Assembly (NCBI GenBank): GCA_016617855.1
Contig: JAECUM010001075.1
Span: forward strand, 1-64,000
Length of the DNA stretch: 64,000 nucleotides
Source of the DNA: Megalonaias nervosa
Lineage: Eukaryota > Mollusca > Bivalvia > Unionida > Unionidae
Reading direction: 5' to 3'
In this document: one piece after another, positions 43,714 to 56,611 of the stretch
Layout of the letters: each line of letters begins with the position of its first letter
How positions within the stretch are numbered: position 1 is the first letter of the stretch
Position numbers and translations under genes: made by a program
The notes under the pieces: model-generated
What the model saw: only the letters and a program-made list of their open reading frames with translations
Databases searched by the model: none
What the model was told of the DNA's origin: nothing

Positions 43714-45297
43714 CTGTAAAGCAGTAAACACATTACATGAAGTCAGTCACCTACACTAGATATAGTCTATACAAAAGTTGTCTCCCTTTGTCTAGAATAT
43801 AGTTCAACTAGTCCAAGATGACAGTTTCTCAAGGATTTTTGTAAGAAATTATTAACAGCTTCCTAAAGTTTTCAGGGAGTCTTTTCTGATAGAATTTGAA
43901 CTTTCTTTGTATGTTGCTTTGTTTATCACTGTATAAGAAGGTACAAAAGAAGAAAAAAATACTAATTAGTGTGCCACTGCTGTAAAGGGACACTACTCAA
44001 ACTGGCAACTACTTGTGTCATTTGATTGTACTAATTTTATCTCACTTTGTTTATTTATAACAGTTAAACCTGCCTTAGCTGTCACCTGGTCTCAATAGTC
44101 CCTCTTCCCTGCCCCAATGTAAAAATTTCCCCTCTGAACGTCACAAATCTGCTTTCTGCCGTCATCAAGGAGGTGTTTCCTAACCAACAGTGGTTTCTTA
44201 GTGCTTATAGTGGTCACTCGAGTGTACTGATCATGCAAATGAAACATTTGATTTCCCAGGAATGTGTTGGTAATGATGTTTAAACATGACTGATCTTGCT
44301 TATATTTGCCATATTCAAATCAATATGTTGGTTTAAGTTTAAATTGGATAATCTGTTGACTGAATTTTTAAGAATTTGAATAAAGTCACCATATTGCTTA
44401 GAAATTCTTTGTCATGTTTAAATACTTTAAGTAAATCATCAGTTTTATAGCCCCACCTCCTCCCCCAACCCTCTGAGGGGTAGATTCATGCTTACCATAC
44501 TGAATGTATTTCTTAGAAACTAACACAGAACTAGTTTTACTCCGAATTTGCCTTAGTTTCTAAAACTTGACCTATTCAACAATTTATGTCAATGTTTACT
44601 GCATAATAATAGACTATAGTACGTAGCTCTTCCAATGTATTGTTTAGAATGTGATAAATTTAATTCAGCTTTCAACCTCTTCTTATTTCTGTCGGATAAG
44701 TGGATTATACATATTGTAAGTTGAAAAAAAGAAGAAATAAACAGCCAGAGTATTAAAACAGTATGAAAAAGACTCCATAAATCCATACATGCAAAATGCA
44801 GATGGATACAATATGCATTTGAGATCTTCATTAAATATCCAGGTTTGAATGAAAATGTTACAGCTAATGGACCAATCCTAAAATATTCTGTTGGTTCAAA
44901 ACTATCAAGGAATGCTATGCCAGATTCTGCAAGAACACATAAATGATGCTGAAAACTTTTGCATATTTGATAGTATATACATAATGTGGACAATATTTGT
45001 ACTTAAAAGCCATCTCAAGTCTTTAAACAAGGTGACCCCTGTCAATCACTGGGTTGACACTTTCTATATTTGGCCTAGGTCTGTTACTTCTAGGATAACT
45101 GACTCCAGGTGCAATATACACACAGCTGAGCTAGCTACCTCCTTACCATATATATAAGCAAAAATGTACATGAAAATTAGAAAATGGGAAGCTTCTGGAA
45201 ATCTATCAAAGACATCCTTTTGTATCAGAATTTATGAATGATAAATTTATGCAATGAATTCTTAAAACACGATATTACTGGTATGCCAACTACCCAA

Positions 45298-45298
<1 letters not shown>
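43714..45298. other. intron sequence without recognised feature
   Basis: Within the intron between exons 10 and 9. Short open frames (such as the 134-codon minus frame at 44589-44993) have no recognisable domain and no splice continuity. Confidence 0.5.

Positions 45299-45331
<33 letters not shown>
45299..45331. repeat. (AAT)n microsatellite
   Basis: About 11 AAT units. Confidence 0.95.
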
Positions 45332-45547
45332 GTATTTGGTGCATGGCATTTGTTTAGGAACCAAGTTTAAAAGGCAGACCAGTATTCAGAAGCCACCTGC
45401 ATACAAAGGCTAGTTTGACCTTATTCCCTCGTTGGCTACAACTGACAGCTCTGACTTAGATTTTTGGAAAATATAAAAAAACCTCAAATCCTGAATTTAC
45501 AAAGAGATATATGTTACAGTTTAAATTTTGGGGGTTCCATCAGATTA

Positions 45548-45740
45548 ATTCCAGGAAGGGGCTGCAGTAGCTCAGGTTCGCAGAACCCATACTCATAATC
45601 ATTGAGGGTTCAACACCCATTCTTGCAAGACTGGATCTGCTGTCATGGTGTGCTCCTTTGTAAAGGCACTTAGCTCCCATTTCTTATGCGTCATGTAGTC
45701 AATAATCTGTTAAGTGCCATTAAAACCCACAACCCAACCC
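45548..45740 (+). repeat. SINE family B copy, degraded
   Basis: GGGGCTGCAGTAGCTCAG head, GAGGGTTCAACACCCATTC box-B-like part, and GTCATGGTGTGCTCCTTTGT body, ending in a C/A-rich tail. Confidence 0.6.
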
Positions 45741-45844
45741 CCCAAAAAAACCCTGAAAAAAACACAAGGAGTTTTGGGAAACATTCAAGAACCTTTAAAA
45801 CAAATCCATTGACTTTTCAAGGATTAAACTAACTTCTGCAAAAT

Positions 45845-46070
45845 TCAAGGGGTATTCAAGGCAATGCCTCAAATCAAGAGCTATTCAAGGCAATGCCTCA
45901 AATCAAGAGCTATTCAAGGCAATGCCTCAAACTCAATGGCTATTCAAGGCACTGCCTAAAATTCTGGGATATTCAAGGCAATGCCTCAAATCAAGGGCTA
46001 TTCCAGGCAATGCCTCAAATTCAAGGGCTATTCAAGGCAATGCCTCAAATTCAAGGATTTTTCAAGGCTG
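45845..46070. repeat. minisatellite, ~30-bp unit
   Basis: About 7-8 copies of TATTCAAGGCAATGCCTCAA with AT(T)CAAGGGC. The unit contains the short palindrome GGCAATGCC-like core. Confidence 0.92.
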
Positions 46071-46677
46071 TATGAACCATGTAGATGAAAACTCGTCACA
46101 CAAGTTGTCAGTAATACTGCACTCTGTAATTCTGTTACATATACAAGTCATATTCATGTGAGGTTTTTAAAGGAAAAATCTTTAACAAACATTTAATGTG
46201 AAAAATACAAATTTATTGTGCTGCCTGCAGTGACAACTGCTCCATTTTGCCTTAAATTTATTACCTTTTGGCTTGCTTACGAGTATGTGGCTTCAATTTA
46301 TCCTATCAAGTTTAAAAGTTTCTTGTCTCAACTCAAGATATATAGTGATAAACCAAGTCAGATTTTAGAAATGTTCAAAAGCTGGCAGGATTTAAGCATT
46401 ATTGTAGCCACTTCCAAGTTTCTTTAAAATTTAATTACAAACCAAAACATTCTTTGAATGAGTTTGTGATTCAATTATGTCCTTTCCTTCACAATAACTG
46501 CTATTGATAAGCAAATCCAAATAGAATTTAAACATTTATACAGCGAGGTTAACCACAAAAGCAGAAATTTATTTTCAAACACAGGACCATGAATGACACC
46601 AAAAACTTATTTTCCTTTAACTGAACTGTTAGTCCTTAACTTAATTCAGGGACACTGTTTTGTTATTTGTTATTTAC

Positions 46678-46843
46678 CTTGATACATTGGAAAGGTCTCG
46701 GATTTTAACATTCGGAAGAATATTTGGGGACTTCTGTGCTACGAGGACCCGCACTAAATCTACGTGGCATGGAGACGTAGGTAGCCTAGGTATAGACCTT
46801 GATGTAAGTGCACCTTACTAGTCTGGTTGTAAATCATCATCTC
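46678..46843 (-). CDS. ANKFN1: ANKFN1-like exon (9th of 13 seen), with one-base frame break
   Basis: 166-nt exon between TTTTGCAG and GTAAAT. The first part in phase 0 reads EMMIYNQTSKVHLHQGLYLG and YLRLHAT, then meets TAG. The conserved continuation VDLVRVLVAQKSPNILPNVK with IRDLSNVS is in the next frame. Phase 0 in and phase 2 out requires a length of 3n+2, while 166 is 3n+1, so one base is missing near 46761-46770. GLYLGYLRL and the VDLVRVLV strand are strongly conserved family signatures. Either a sequence error or a real lesion. Confidence 0.8.
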
Positions 46844-46929
46844 CTGCAAAAGAAAAGAGCACACTTAAGTAGAGTAAGGATGCAGTACCAATACATCTGT
46901 ATACATATCTGAAACAAGAGTACCATGAG

Positions 46930-47745
46930 CACTATACACTCATCTAGTGTATACAAATTCTCTATATATGCACTGGTAAAATTGATAGGCTTCTTTCTTA
47001 TAATAAGTACAAGTCATATCCACCAACTTTGGTCAAGTTACTTCACCTTGAACAAAAGGTATTGTGCAAAATGCATGTTTTCTTTGAGTCACAATGACCT
47101 TTTGTTTTCCAAATCAATAGGCCTCTTCCTATGCAAGCCTTCCACAAACTTTTGGTCAGGGTATATAGTATAGTGGAAAATTTCTTAAGCAGAAGCCATT
47201 TTTCGTCTTTGAGTTACTGTGATCTTGACTTGTCACCTTGTAAACCAAAAATCAATAGACTTCCATTTTACATAAAGGTAAACCATTAAAAACTTTGGCA
47301 ATGGTATATGGTTGAGAACCTTTTATGGCAGAAATCATTTTTCTTCTTTCAGTCCTTTAATTTTGGACCTCAAGAATTAATAGGTTCCTTTCTTACTCCT
47401 AGTGCACACTGTCCACAAGGTATAGTCCAGGTCTGTGATACAGAAATAAAGTTATTGTTCAGTAACCACTTTTCTTCTTTCAATCCTAGTGAAACTGACC
47501 TTTGACCTTTTGATCCCAAATCCATATGTTTTGTCACTGCCCGAAGTGCAAGCCATTTAGAAAATTTGGTCCAGGTCTGTGATGTAGAACTAACATATGG
47601 TATTTGTATGGAAACCATTTTTCTTCTTTTAGTCAATGATATGGTGGTTCTTTTCAGCACCATATCAATAGGCTCCTTCCTTACCCATAAACAACAAAGT
47701 CTGATAAAGGCAGATGACATAAAACTTAAGTTAATCACTGTTCAG
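46930..47745. repeat. degenerate tandem repeat, ~130-bp unit
   Basis: About six diverged copies. Each carries an element like CAATAGGCTCCTTCCTTACC, then a GTCCAGGTCTGTGATGTAGA-like part, then CATTTTTCTTCTTTTAGTCA and a GACCTTTTGATCC-like part. Confidence 0.75.
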
Positions 47746-48888
47746 AAATGAAAACAGTAGCAAATGGATGTACTGACATCATACCATTAAATGCTCCACA
47801 TTTTGGAGGTCATATAAACAAAATCCTTTTACAACAGGCTCAAGTTCAAAATTATTGTTTGAAGAAAGAACATAATGATATTGTTGCTTTTGTCCAATGC
47901 AAGAAATTTAAAGAATAATATCTTTTACCTGCTTGCCTGCATTATCCCATTCATATCAAGTTGAAGCAATCACAAAAATGAGATACAACAGTTTCAGTGC
48001 TACAAGCTCTTTTGAAAAAAACAACAAAAATGACTGACTGTCCCTATGTTATAAGAAACATCTGAAGCCCCTGGAGAGGAAATTTAAAGAAAGGTAGAGA
48101 AAAGAAACAAAAATCTCCTCCCCCTTAACTAATTTCTCTCATGATAAAACCAGTCTGTTAGCTTAATAAAGTAGTCTAAATGTATAGTGGGGCTTATTTT
48201 ACGGGTCTCAAAGTTCACAGGCTCTGACAACACTGGGCCATGATTTCTATGAACTGCAGCACCTGTCATTTCATTACATATGTATGCAATCTGAGTATAA
48301 ACTAGCACATTTCCAGATAAGTGGAAAGTGTCAGAGATTAAACTTCTATATAAACCAGATCCTCTTGATGATGTCAATAATTAAAGACCCATTTCAATTC
48401 ATCCTGTTTCATTAAAAGAAATTCAGAAGCATTCCCCCTGATCAATCATGTGAAATTGTTCTTATCAGCATGACTGACAAAATGGCTCAAAGCACTGGGT
48501 CACTGAAACAAAGTTGGGATGGTGCACATCATGTTGAGGAAAACCTTAGACTTAGTTGATCAAGAGATTATATTTCATAAATTAAATATTTACAAACTCA
48601 GCAGCAGTGCTGTAAATTGGTTCAAAAGCTGCCATCAATTATGCAATTCTGCAGAAAAATATCTGATCTATGGAGTGCTTCCTGATTTATTTTGGAGCTA
48701 TTGTTTTTTCTTATGTTCATTAAAGATTTACCTTGTCATACCTGCAATGTCAGTTCTGATTTCTATGTTGATTGCAATACTTTATATAAATTGTTGAATG
48801 GATATTATTGTTAACAGATACCCTTTGTAAGCATCTGTCTGAATTTAATAAAACTTGGAGCAGGGCTTTCATAAAAAAATGTATTTAC

Positions 48889-49110
48889 ACTGAGAGCAGT
48901 GGCTAGATAATCCTGTGATTCTGCCATATCCCAACTCATTCCTGCAGCCTGTCGTCGCTGGAACTTTGGAATCTGAACCCACTTGCTAGACCCCATTGTG
49001 ATCCCCTTTGGGTCCCTTATGTGATTGATAGTCACCAAAACTATGCTACCATTTGGGTCCTTTAAGGGCTTGTGATAAAACTGACCCAAGTCCTGAATCC
49101 CCAGTGCATT
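48889..49110 (-). CDS. ANKFN1: ANKFN1-like exon (8th of 13 seen)
   Basis: 222-nt exon (74 codons), acceptor ATTTCAG, donor GTAAAT after AGT. Reads NALGIQDLGQFYHKPLKDPN, GSIVLVTINHIRDPKGITMG and SSKWVQIPKFQRRQAAGMSW to LATALS. I chose the donor at 48888 over one 67 bases further on because it preserves phase 0 into the next exon and the spacing to GLYLGYL. The NALGxxxLGxxYxxPxKD opening is typical of ANKFN1. Confidence 0.87.
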
Positions 49111-49189
49111 CTGAAATGAAAGACAAAAGTTAAATGCAGATACAGAAATTCACAAAACTTGTTTATCTGTTGTAGAGTATTCTATCATG

Positions 49190-49725
49190 ATACTGGACAA
49201 AAGTCATTTGGTATCATTTGTATGATACTGGAAAAAGGTCATTTGGTTTCATTTTCATGATATTGGACAAAAGTCATTTGATATCATTTGAATAATACTG
49301 GACAAAGATCATTTGATATCATTTTCATGATACTGGACAAAGGTCATTTAGTATCATTTTCATGATATTGAACAAAGGTCATTTGGCATCATTTGCATGA
49401 TACTGGACAAAGGTCATTTGGTATCATTTTCATGATACTAGACAAAGGTCATTTAGTATCATTTTCATATACTGGACATAGGTCATTTGATATCATTTGC
49501 ATGATACTGGACAAAGGTCATGTGGTATCATTTCATGATAGTGGATAAAGGTCATCTGGTATCAGACAAGGGTCATTTGGTATCATTTTTATGATACTGG
49601 ACAAGAGTCATTTAGTATCATTTTCATGACACTTGACAAAGGTAAAATGGTATTATTTTTATTATATTGGACAAGGATAATTTAGTATCACAGTAGTCCA
49701 GGTCATTTGGTATCATTTTCATGAT
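49190..49725. repeat. minisatellite, ~36-bp unit
   Basis: About 14 variants of ATGATACTGGACAAAGGTCA plus TTTGGTATCATTTTC, in the intron between exons 8 and 7. Confidence 0.93.
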
Positions 49726-50197
49726 TTGAAAATATGTAACTGAAATAGAATTATCAGAATTTAAAGATATTTATGTGAAAACATGGTATTATCTCACCTA
49801 TTAAAAGTACACAGGAAATTTTAACATCATTTTATCAATTGCATCAAAAACCTCATAACACAAGGTCTGGAATCATAAAATTTCTGCCCTTGAGATTTTG
49901 GCAGCCAGTCTCAAAGAAATTCTGTAACACAACTTCGACAGCCTGAGAAGGTAAACTCAGTGTAAAACTCAATTGCCAAGTTTATCATCCCCAGGCAAGA
50001 ATAAATTTTGCATGAACCTTTATTAACATATTTTCCTGGTTGTGAATAAAGGACCGAAGGCAAGATAAAGCATTTTAAGGAATTGTTTTCCTTTCCTATG
50101 TAGAAAAGGTACAGTGTTCAAGTCAATGATATTAATCAGTGGGTAAAATCAGTTACAATGGAACAGAGAGATGTGGGAAGTCAGTTACAACAGAACG

Positions 50198-52271
50198 TAC
50201 AGTATGGTTCCCACATTTTCCAGGATGAAATTAATTTTTTCAAGGTTCACATATGACCATTACTGAATGGAATTAAAGAACATTTTAGATTATAAAACAT
50301 GCATTTTCTAAATCTAAAGATGTTTCTCTTTCAAGACTCTCCAAAACATCCAAGTCAGAAAGATGATCATATACAAAACCACAAAATTTATCACATAAAA
50401 CAAGTTTGATTATATTCCCGTAAATTGGCATGTAAAGTCATTTCGATGTAAAGAATAAAAATTATAACTTAATTTTGCTGACCTGCACTATGTTGCTAAA
50501 TGGGAACAACATACTAAACATAAATTAGTTTTGTTTCCTTTCAAACCTTTAATTCTAAAGAATTCTATAGCAATATATCCATGTATCTTATAGAAATTAA
50601 ACATTTCCTATTACAGTATAAAAAAATAATTGCAAATAATTAGAATCTTGTCTTGTAGCGAAAAGAGTTTAACCCTGAATTTATCTGTGCCAATAAAATT
50701 CCAAACAAGATTTTTCAAACAACCTAATCTCCTTAAGATGATCTGGTTATAAATCCATCATTTAAAAAACATTTTTGAAAGGGTTGATTTAAATTTTGAA
50801 AAAAGACCTTCAAAATTGTATACTGTTGTATAAACAAGGACTGAATTTTCTGTAAAGTCAAGCTGTCTTCTTGTAATTCATTAAACCAGTCACCAAACCA
50901 CAAGGGACGACAATTTCTCATTTCAGCTCCAAGATTCAACAATTTGGACTACAAATTTGGCTTAAAATGAATAGCAGGACATTTTCTAATCCAGGTTTCC
51001 TCCGAATATTCCCACCCCATTTTTCATATTTGGACATTTAGGTTGGGGTGTGAGGTCATTGCAATTGCATATTGAAAATTTGGAATTTGCCACCACCGTG
51101 ATGTAACGACATATGGTAGTCGCTACCAGCGGGCCTAGCAAATTTAAACTTATGTTATATCGACTTATACCTGCATGAAATCGATAGGACAATGATTTAT
51201 TTTCTCAGAAATATCAAGTATTATAATCATTGTGTCTTTAATCCACTGACAGACTAGATGAAACTACGGCATAGATGAAACCTGATCCGGTACTCGCCAT
51301 TTGCATTACTAGTCACATAACTTCACAAATCTCAAATGATGACATCGGAAGTCCAATAGTCACGTGACATCAACAACAAACTCCTTTTTAATGTTGTTGT
51401 ACAGAAATTCAATTTATATTAAACGATACTTTTTGTAAAAACCAGCAATCTGGTGAGTCTGATTTATCAAGCAGACAGCACATGTCAACATGGTAGTCAC
51501 ATGATACAACAAAACTCCAGTTGTTCTCGGAATATATATAGAAAATTTGTGTTCTTTCGTTTTTGTATTTTTATTACAACCAGTATATGACTTTCATTTA
51601 ATATTTTTTTTATTTTTTTCTCTACAATATTTGAAAATGTGGGTTGTTAGTTTTGTGTACTCATGCGACTAGCAATGCAAATCAAGAGTACCAGGTCACA
51701 TTTCATCAACGCTGTAGTTTTATCTTGTCTTTCAGCAAATTAAAGACATCACGATTTTAATACTCACAATTTTTGAGAAAATAAGTAATTTTCATATCGG
51801 TTTCATACATGTATCACTCGATCTAACAATGTTTAAAGTTTGCTAGGCCATCTGGTAAGCATCTACGCTTTGCCACCACCATGTTGGCCTCTTGTGATGC
51901 TAAACTGGTTTTCATACCTTCCATGTAAGGAAAGACATGGATATCAAGCTGACTTTGAAAATAAAATTCTACTAAACGAATCTAATCCAATGAGCATTTG
52001 GATTGACTCAGTATATACGTTTATTGCAAGCACCCAAATGATCCATGCTGCACCCTTCGAATATTCTGGTTAGAACTCGATAAATTTAACTCCTGATCAG
52101 CTTAGTTACTCAATTATGTGATTGTTTTGGGCATCAAGCGGTGGCAGAAAATTCCCGGGTTTTTCCCAACTTCCATCAATATTTGCAAATTCAAGGACTT
52201 TTCACGGTCGGGAAAGCAATTATCATTTCTCCCAACTTTTTCCCGATTTCCTGGTAGCGTGGGAACCCTGA
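50198..52271. mobile_element. hAT-like non-autonomous element, ~2.1 kb
   Basis: Left end CAGTATGGTTCCCACATTTT; right end, reverse-complemented, CAGGGTTCCCACGCTACCAG. CAGGGTTCCCAC is a common hAT terminus. Subterminal CCAGG...AAGG motifs also mirror. It lies inside a 32-bp tandem array present on both sides (50130-50197 and 52272-52495). No transposase is seen. The target duplication is blurred by the repeat context (GTACAG/ATACAG). Confidence 0.55.
51255..51730. repeat. inverted-repeat element nested in the hAT-like insertion
   Basis: 51259-51325 and 51655-51725 are imperfect inverted copies (shared GGTACTC...ATTTGCATT.CTAGTC), with a second inner pair (GTCACGTGACATCAACAACA near 51359; AGTCACATGATACAACAAAA near 51493). 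A nested MITE is likely. Confidence 0.45.
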
Positions 52272-52495
52272 TACAGATGTGTGAAATCAGTTACAATGGA
52301 ACATACAGATGTGTGATATCATTTACAACAGAACATACAGATGTGTGAAATCGGTTACAATGGAACATACAGATGTGTGATATCAGTTACAACAGAACAT
52401 ATTGATGTGGGAAATCAGTTACAACAGAGCATACAGATGTGTGAAATCAGGTACAACAAAATATACAGATGTATGAATCAATTACAACAGAACAT
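52272..52495. repeat. minisatellite, ~32-bp unit
   Basis: About seven copies of ACAGATGTGTGAAATCAGTT plus ACAACAGAACAT. Additional pieces at 50140-50197 and 54009-54085 show that the array was once longer or has been split and copied. Confidence 0.92.
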
Positions 52496-53116
52496 ACTGT
52501 TATGAGTCTAGGTTCTTACAGTAAGTAACAGAAAAGAGTGAAGACAACAAGCTTTGTAAAATTAAACAAATAATTTATTTCCCTATAATACCAAGTGAAA
52601 AATGAGAAAAAATAACTTAGGGTTTTATGAATCAAATCCAAATATAATCCAAGAATTAAAAAATAGAAGTCTTAGTAATAAAAAGTCCTGAATGAAACTG
52701 AGTTAGAATCCTGATGAAGTCCAAAATGGAAGGCGATGACATCTGTTGTAACCTTCAAAGTGTAGATGTGTCAATGGTTTCTTGTTGAATCACAGAAAAT
52801 ATTATTCCAGTTTTGAATTCTGTATAAATTCCAGTGAATGTCTTTGTCCAAGATTTATATTAGAGCGCTTATGTATTTCCAGGGAAAGGAATCACTTGAA
52901 TAAAATAAAAATTCAACTCAAACTGGTCACAACATAACGTAACTTGACATCTCAAGTGTTTTAAGCCCGACTGACTATCTTCTATCAAGACAACAGTTAT
53001 ACACTAATTTAAGATGCAAAACAGATTCCCGGATGATGGTCAATCATCTAGAAAAATTTGAAGTTTGTAACAATAAACACATGTTTCATATCACGTACTC
53101 CAGGTATGGCCTTGAC

Positions 53117-53736
53117 TTAACTCATTAACTCCTGGAGGTTTTTGTCGTTTTGGCCTGAAATGCGAGTAGGAAACACATTTTGGGCGCTATTTCTGAATAC
53201 ATCCTAATACATCAACTTCCAAGAGATTTCTGGTTAACCTAATGCCTAATTGTGTTAGAAACATCATTTTTCATTGGCTATTTCACCCGCACATGAGCAG
53301 AAGGGTAAAAGTTGGAGTTTTGTTTTTTTTTGCTTAACGGATCCATGATTTTCATATCGAGACCACTCTTTATTCCAAATGCCCATCTTATCCTACTTTT
53401 TGCAAATGTTCACCTGTCTGTGTGCAGTTCAGACTGGTCTGCCTTAGATCTGAGGCCAAAAAGTCTTAAATCCAGACACAAAATCGGATTCCGACCTCGG
53501 GCAAATTTTGGGTGGGGTGGAAAAAACTCGAGTCCAAAAATGACGTTTTTTCATCCGTATTTTGTAGTGCAACTAGAATATCCAGATTATTTGGTATCAT
53601 TGTAGAGCTACATCTGTCTACCTTTCTATAATACCACCCACTTTAGTGTATCATACATGACCTTGACGCTACAGAGCTCGGAAGTAGACTACTACCTCCT
53701 GCCCCGTAAACGCAGCGCCAGGGGTTACTGTGTTAA
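53117..53736. mobile_element. piggyBac-type non-autonomous element
   Basis: Bounded by TTAA at 53117-53120 and 53733-53736. Ends are inverted: TTAACTCATTAACTCCTGG on the left and, reverse-complemented, TTAACACAGTAACCCCTGG on the right. TTAA targets and TTAACxxxTTAAC-type ends are typical of piggyBac. No transposase in its 620 bp. Confidence 0.6.
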
Positions 53737-54359
53737 TGATTCTTACTCTGAGAAAGAATTTTAAAAAATAAATAAAAAATGTTGTTTACCAAAACTGTCA
53801 CTGGTTCTGAATCAAGGTCAGAAACTAGATACAGTGTTTCTTTATTAGGTGTTTATCAATAAGAAAAAAATTCAGTCAGGTCAAACAGAACTAAACTCGA
53901 TTCTGGATAATATCAAACCCAGTAAACAAAGTTACATTACAATAGCATGTAATGGAATAAAAGAATTTAAAACTAACAAACAAATAATTAAATTAAATAT
54001 ACATGACAATACAGATGTGTGAAATCAGTTACAACAGAACAAACATATGTGGGAAATGAGTTACAATGGAACATACAGATGTGGGAAAAATTAAACACAT
54101 TTCCTAAAATAAATGGTACTATAGCAGGAACTAGAGACATTATGTTTAGTACAGTGAAACCTGTTAAAGCAGATACTCCCACAAATTTGGATAACTGTTC
54201 ACAAAGGACACTAGCAACTTTTCTACACATGCCACCATCATATAATGGATACCTGTCCAATAGAATACAGTTTGTGGTCCCTTCAATGTCTTTTGTAGAC
54301 ACAATTAAAAATAACAGGATTTATTTTATTCTTTTTGACATGGAAGACTTAACAATTAC

Positions 54360-54473
54360 CTGTAATACTGCACATGCTTGTAGTAGTTTACTGCGGAACA
54401 GGACAGATCCAGCACTTGTACTTTTGTCCATATCTTGCCGTAAAGATTTGATATCATCCCAGGTACATGCAAC
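54360..54473 (-). CDS. ANKFN1: ANKFN1-like exon (7th of 13 seen)
   Basis: 114-nt, phase 0 exon between TTTGCAG and GTAATT: VACTWDDIKSLRQDMDKSTS and SVLFRSKLLQACAVLQ. The WxDIxxLRQ motif matches the family. The opposite-strand open frame 54019-54516 is only its shadow. Confidence 0.87.
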
Positions 54474-55025
54474 CTGCAAATACAGGTGGTCACTTCATTT
54501 TGAAAATGCTGTTTGATGATCTCAGGAATGGTTGAGCGTTATCAAATATACAATTTCCAATGACTGTTAAAGCACCTCAGAAATACTACAGGAGCCACCA
54601 CTGCTTACCTATGTACCTTATTTACCAGTGATGTCATATGCACATTGCACACCATAATAGTGTTTATTACAGTGAATTGACTAAGATGGCTTATTTTTGG
54701 TCAAATATAAGTTTCATTTTTCAAGCATATATTCATTAGAGAACATTCTTTTACTGAACTTGTGCAAATAATTCCATAAAGATATCATAATGCTTTTGTC
54801 TGATTGTATTTTGCCTATCATACTTGAGTGTTGAGTTCTTCACCATTTTCCAACAATTTCCCCCTTTTTGTACTGCATTACTCCATCTAAACATTTCTGA
54901 CAGATTTTGCTAGAAAAGCCACATAGTGCTCTAATTGGAAGCTATAAAAACACTTAAATACAAATTTTTTTATGAACGCTGTTATCAATAGAGGTTTAGT
55001 TCAACTTGTGATGACTTTTCAAGTA

Positions 55026-55240
55026 TCATACATACTAGATTATAAGTTGAGTCCAACTGCAAACAAAATACACACTCTGATATGTCTTCACATAATGCAT
55101 CAGCAGATCAGGGTCAGTGTTGTTTGTTCTACTGATCACCACTACCCAGACCCAGATATGATGGTGCATTATGCAATGGCAGATCTATGCAGTTTGCAGT
55201 TGGATCAACATGACTTATAAATGAGTATATACAGTAAAAC
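55026..55240. repeat. palindromic MITE copy 7
   Basis: ATCATACATACTAGATTATA start, CAGCAGATCAGGGTCAGTGT, then CAGACCCAGATATGATGGTG, and GAGTATATACAGT end. Confidence 0.8.
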
Positions 55241-55733
55241 TATTTAAGTACCATCCAATTAAACATGCATGTACAACCCCAAATTTGTTTGCTTTGAAAA
55301 TAAATTTTAAACTGATAACAAAAGTGATGTGAACCACTTTCATTTGTCCTATCCTCAATACAAGACAGCTGAAGCTGACAGACATTTTTTATGCAACATT
55401 TATACTACGTACGGTAGATTATTTTATACTTATGTTTTTTTCATAGTTTAGGGATGCCAATAAAAGAAACAAACCACTGCAGTCAAAGAACAAGTTTATG
55501 CAATAGAATACAATTTCAATATTACAAAATTTGCAATGTCAGTCAGCTAAAAACTACTAAAGCTGAAGATTTGTTTGCAGCAACTGAAGGAGGTTTGGAA
55601 TCAGTAGGCAAAACACAGGATGATCTCAAGTCAAATCTTGCTGACTGCAATTTTGTTGAAGCCTTGCTACAAAGTTTCTAAGGAGATATCTATCAACTTT
55701 CAATCCACCACCACCCCATAACTGTATAGAGTT

Positions 55734-55735
<2 letters not shown>

Positions 55736-55795
<60 letters not shown>
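55736..55795. repeat. (TA)n microsatellite
   Basis: About 29 TA units in an intron. Confidence 0.95.
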
Positions 55796-55801
<6 letters not shown>

Positions 55802-56099
55802 TCACACACAACAGTAAAGCACTTCTGATTTCTGCAAAGACAGCCTACATTAAAACTCATTTTTCTTATTCAAAGATAATAGATTCCTTTCTAGACATTT
55901 AGTTATCTCTTGTTATTTTGTTCCTTTTCTTTAGATGTTTTCATTACTCTGGATAATTTTCTTTCTCTGTGCCCAAATGTAAATATGTATGGTTTGACAT
56001 GTGGGACTCTTTTCATTTGTCTCTCTGTGTATGTTTTTTATTGACACCTGAAGAATACTTCATTGAGGTCAAAATGTTTGTCCTGCACCATTTTCCAAG

Positions 56100-56100
<1 letters not shown>

Positions 56101-56168
<68 letters not shown>
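56101..56168. repeat. (TA)n microsatellite
   Basis: About 33 TA units in an intron, some 270 bp from the next exon. Confidence 0.95.
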
Positions 56169-56174
<6 letters not shown>

Positions 56175-56433
56175 CTTGAAATGTATGTATTATTTTGTTT
56201 ATGTATCATGTAACACACTGGAACACAGTGTCCTATCCCTGTCCTTGGAATTCTAGATGCAACACCAATTATTTAAGTGCTAAAGGTGACATGACATAAT
56301 TTGATCTAATGAGAACTTTTTCATAACCAAATGCTTGCTGGTAAGTTTGTAATTTTGAGCAAGTAGGAGGTCTTTTTTTCTTTTCTTGGTGTAATATTTA
56401 ATGTCAGTGATATAAAACCAGCAGATGACCCAC

Positions 56434-56569
56434 CTTCATCAACCAATGAAAATCTGTGTGAACAGAGGGGTTGGTGTAGTTCTCATCTACTTCTACAATT
56501 GGTAATTGATCTTCAGATGTCACCAAGACTCTGTCCTCGGTGTATATGAAACATGCCAGATACACACCC
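56434..56569 (-). CDS. ANKFN1: ANKFN1-like exon (6th of 13 seen)
   Basis: 136-nt exon from TTACAG to GTGGGT. With two bases from the previous exon it reads RGVYLACFIYTEDRVLVTSE, DQLPIVEVDENYTNPSVHTD and FHWLMK, which resembles the R-G-x-Y-L-A region following the Lys-rich segment in ANKFN1. Ends in phase 0. Confidence 0.88.
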
Positions 56570-56611
56570 CTGTAACAAGAAGTACATTAGTAATTTTTAA
56601 ATATTCCAATT

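Noticed and set aside
44589..44993. 134-codon minus-strand frame inside an ANKFN1-like intron
   Set aside because: No recognisable domain, no splice continuity with neighbouring exons, and composition typical of AT-rich intron DNA.
48822..48888. Extension of exon 8 to a donor at 48821
   Set aside because: The extra 67 bases would break phase with the next exon and alter spacing to the conserved GLYLGYL segment.
54019..54516. 165-codon plus-strand open frame
   Set aside because: It is antisense to an ANKFN1-like exon with matching splice sites and conserved residues, and also reads through a tandem repeat.
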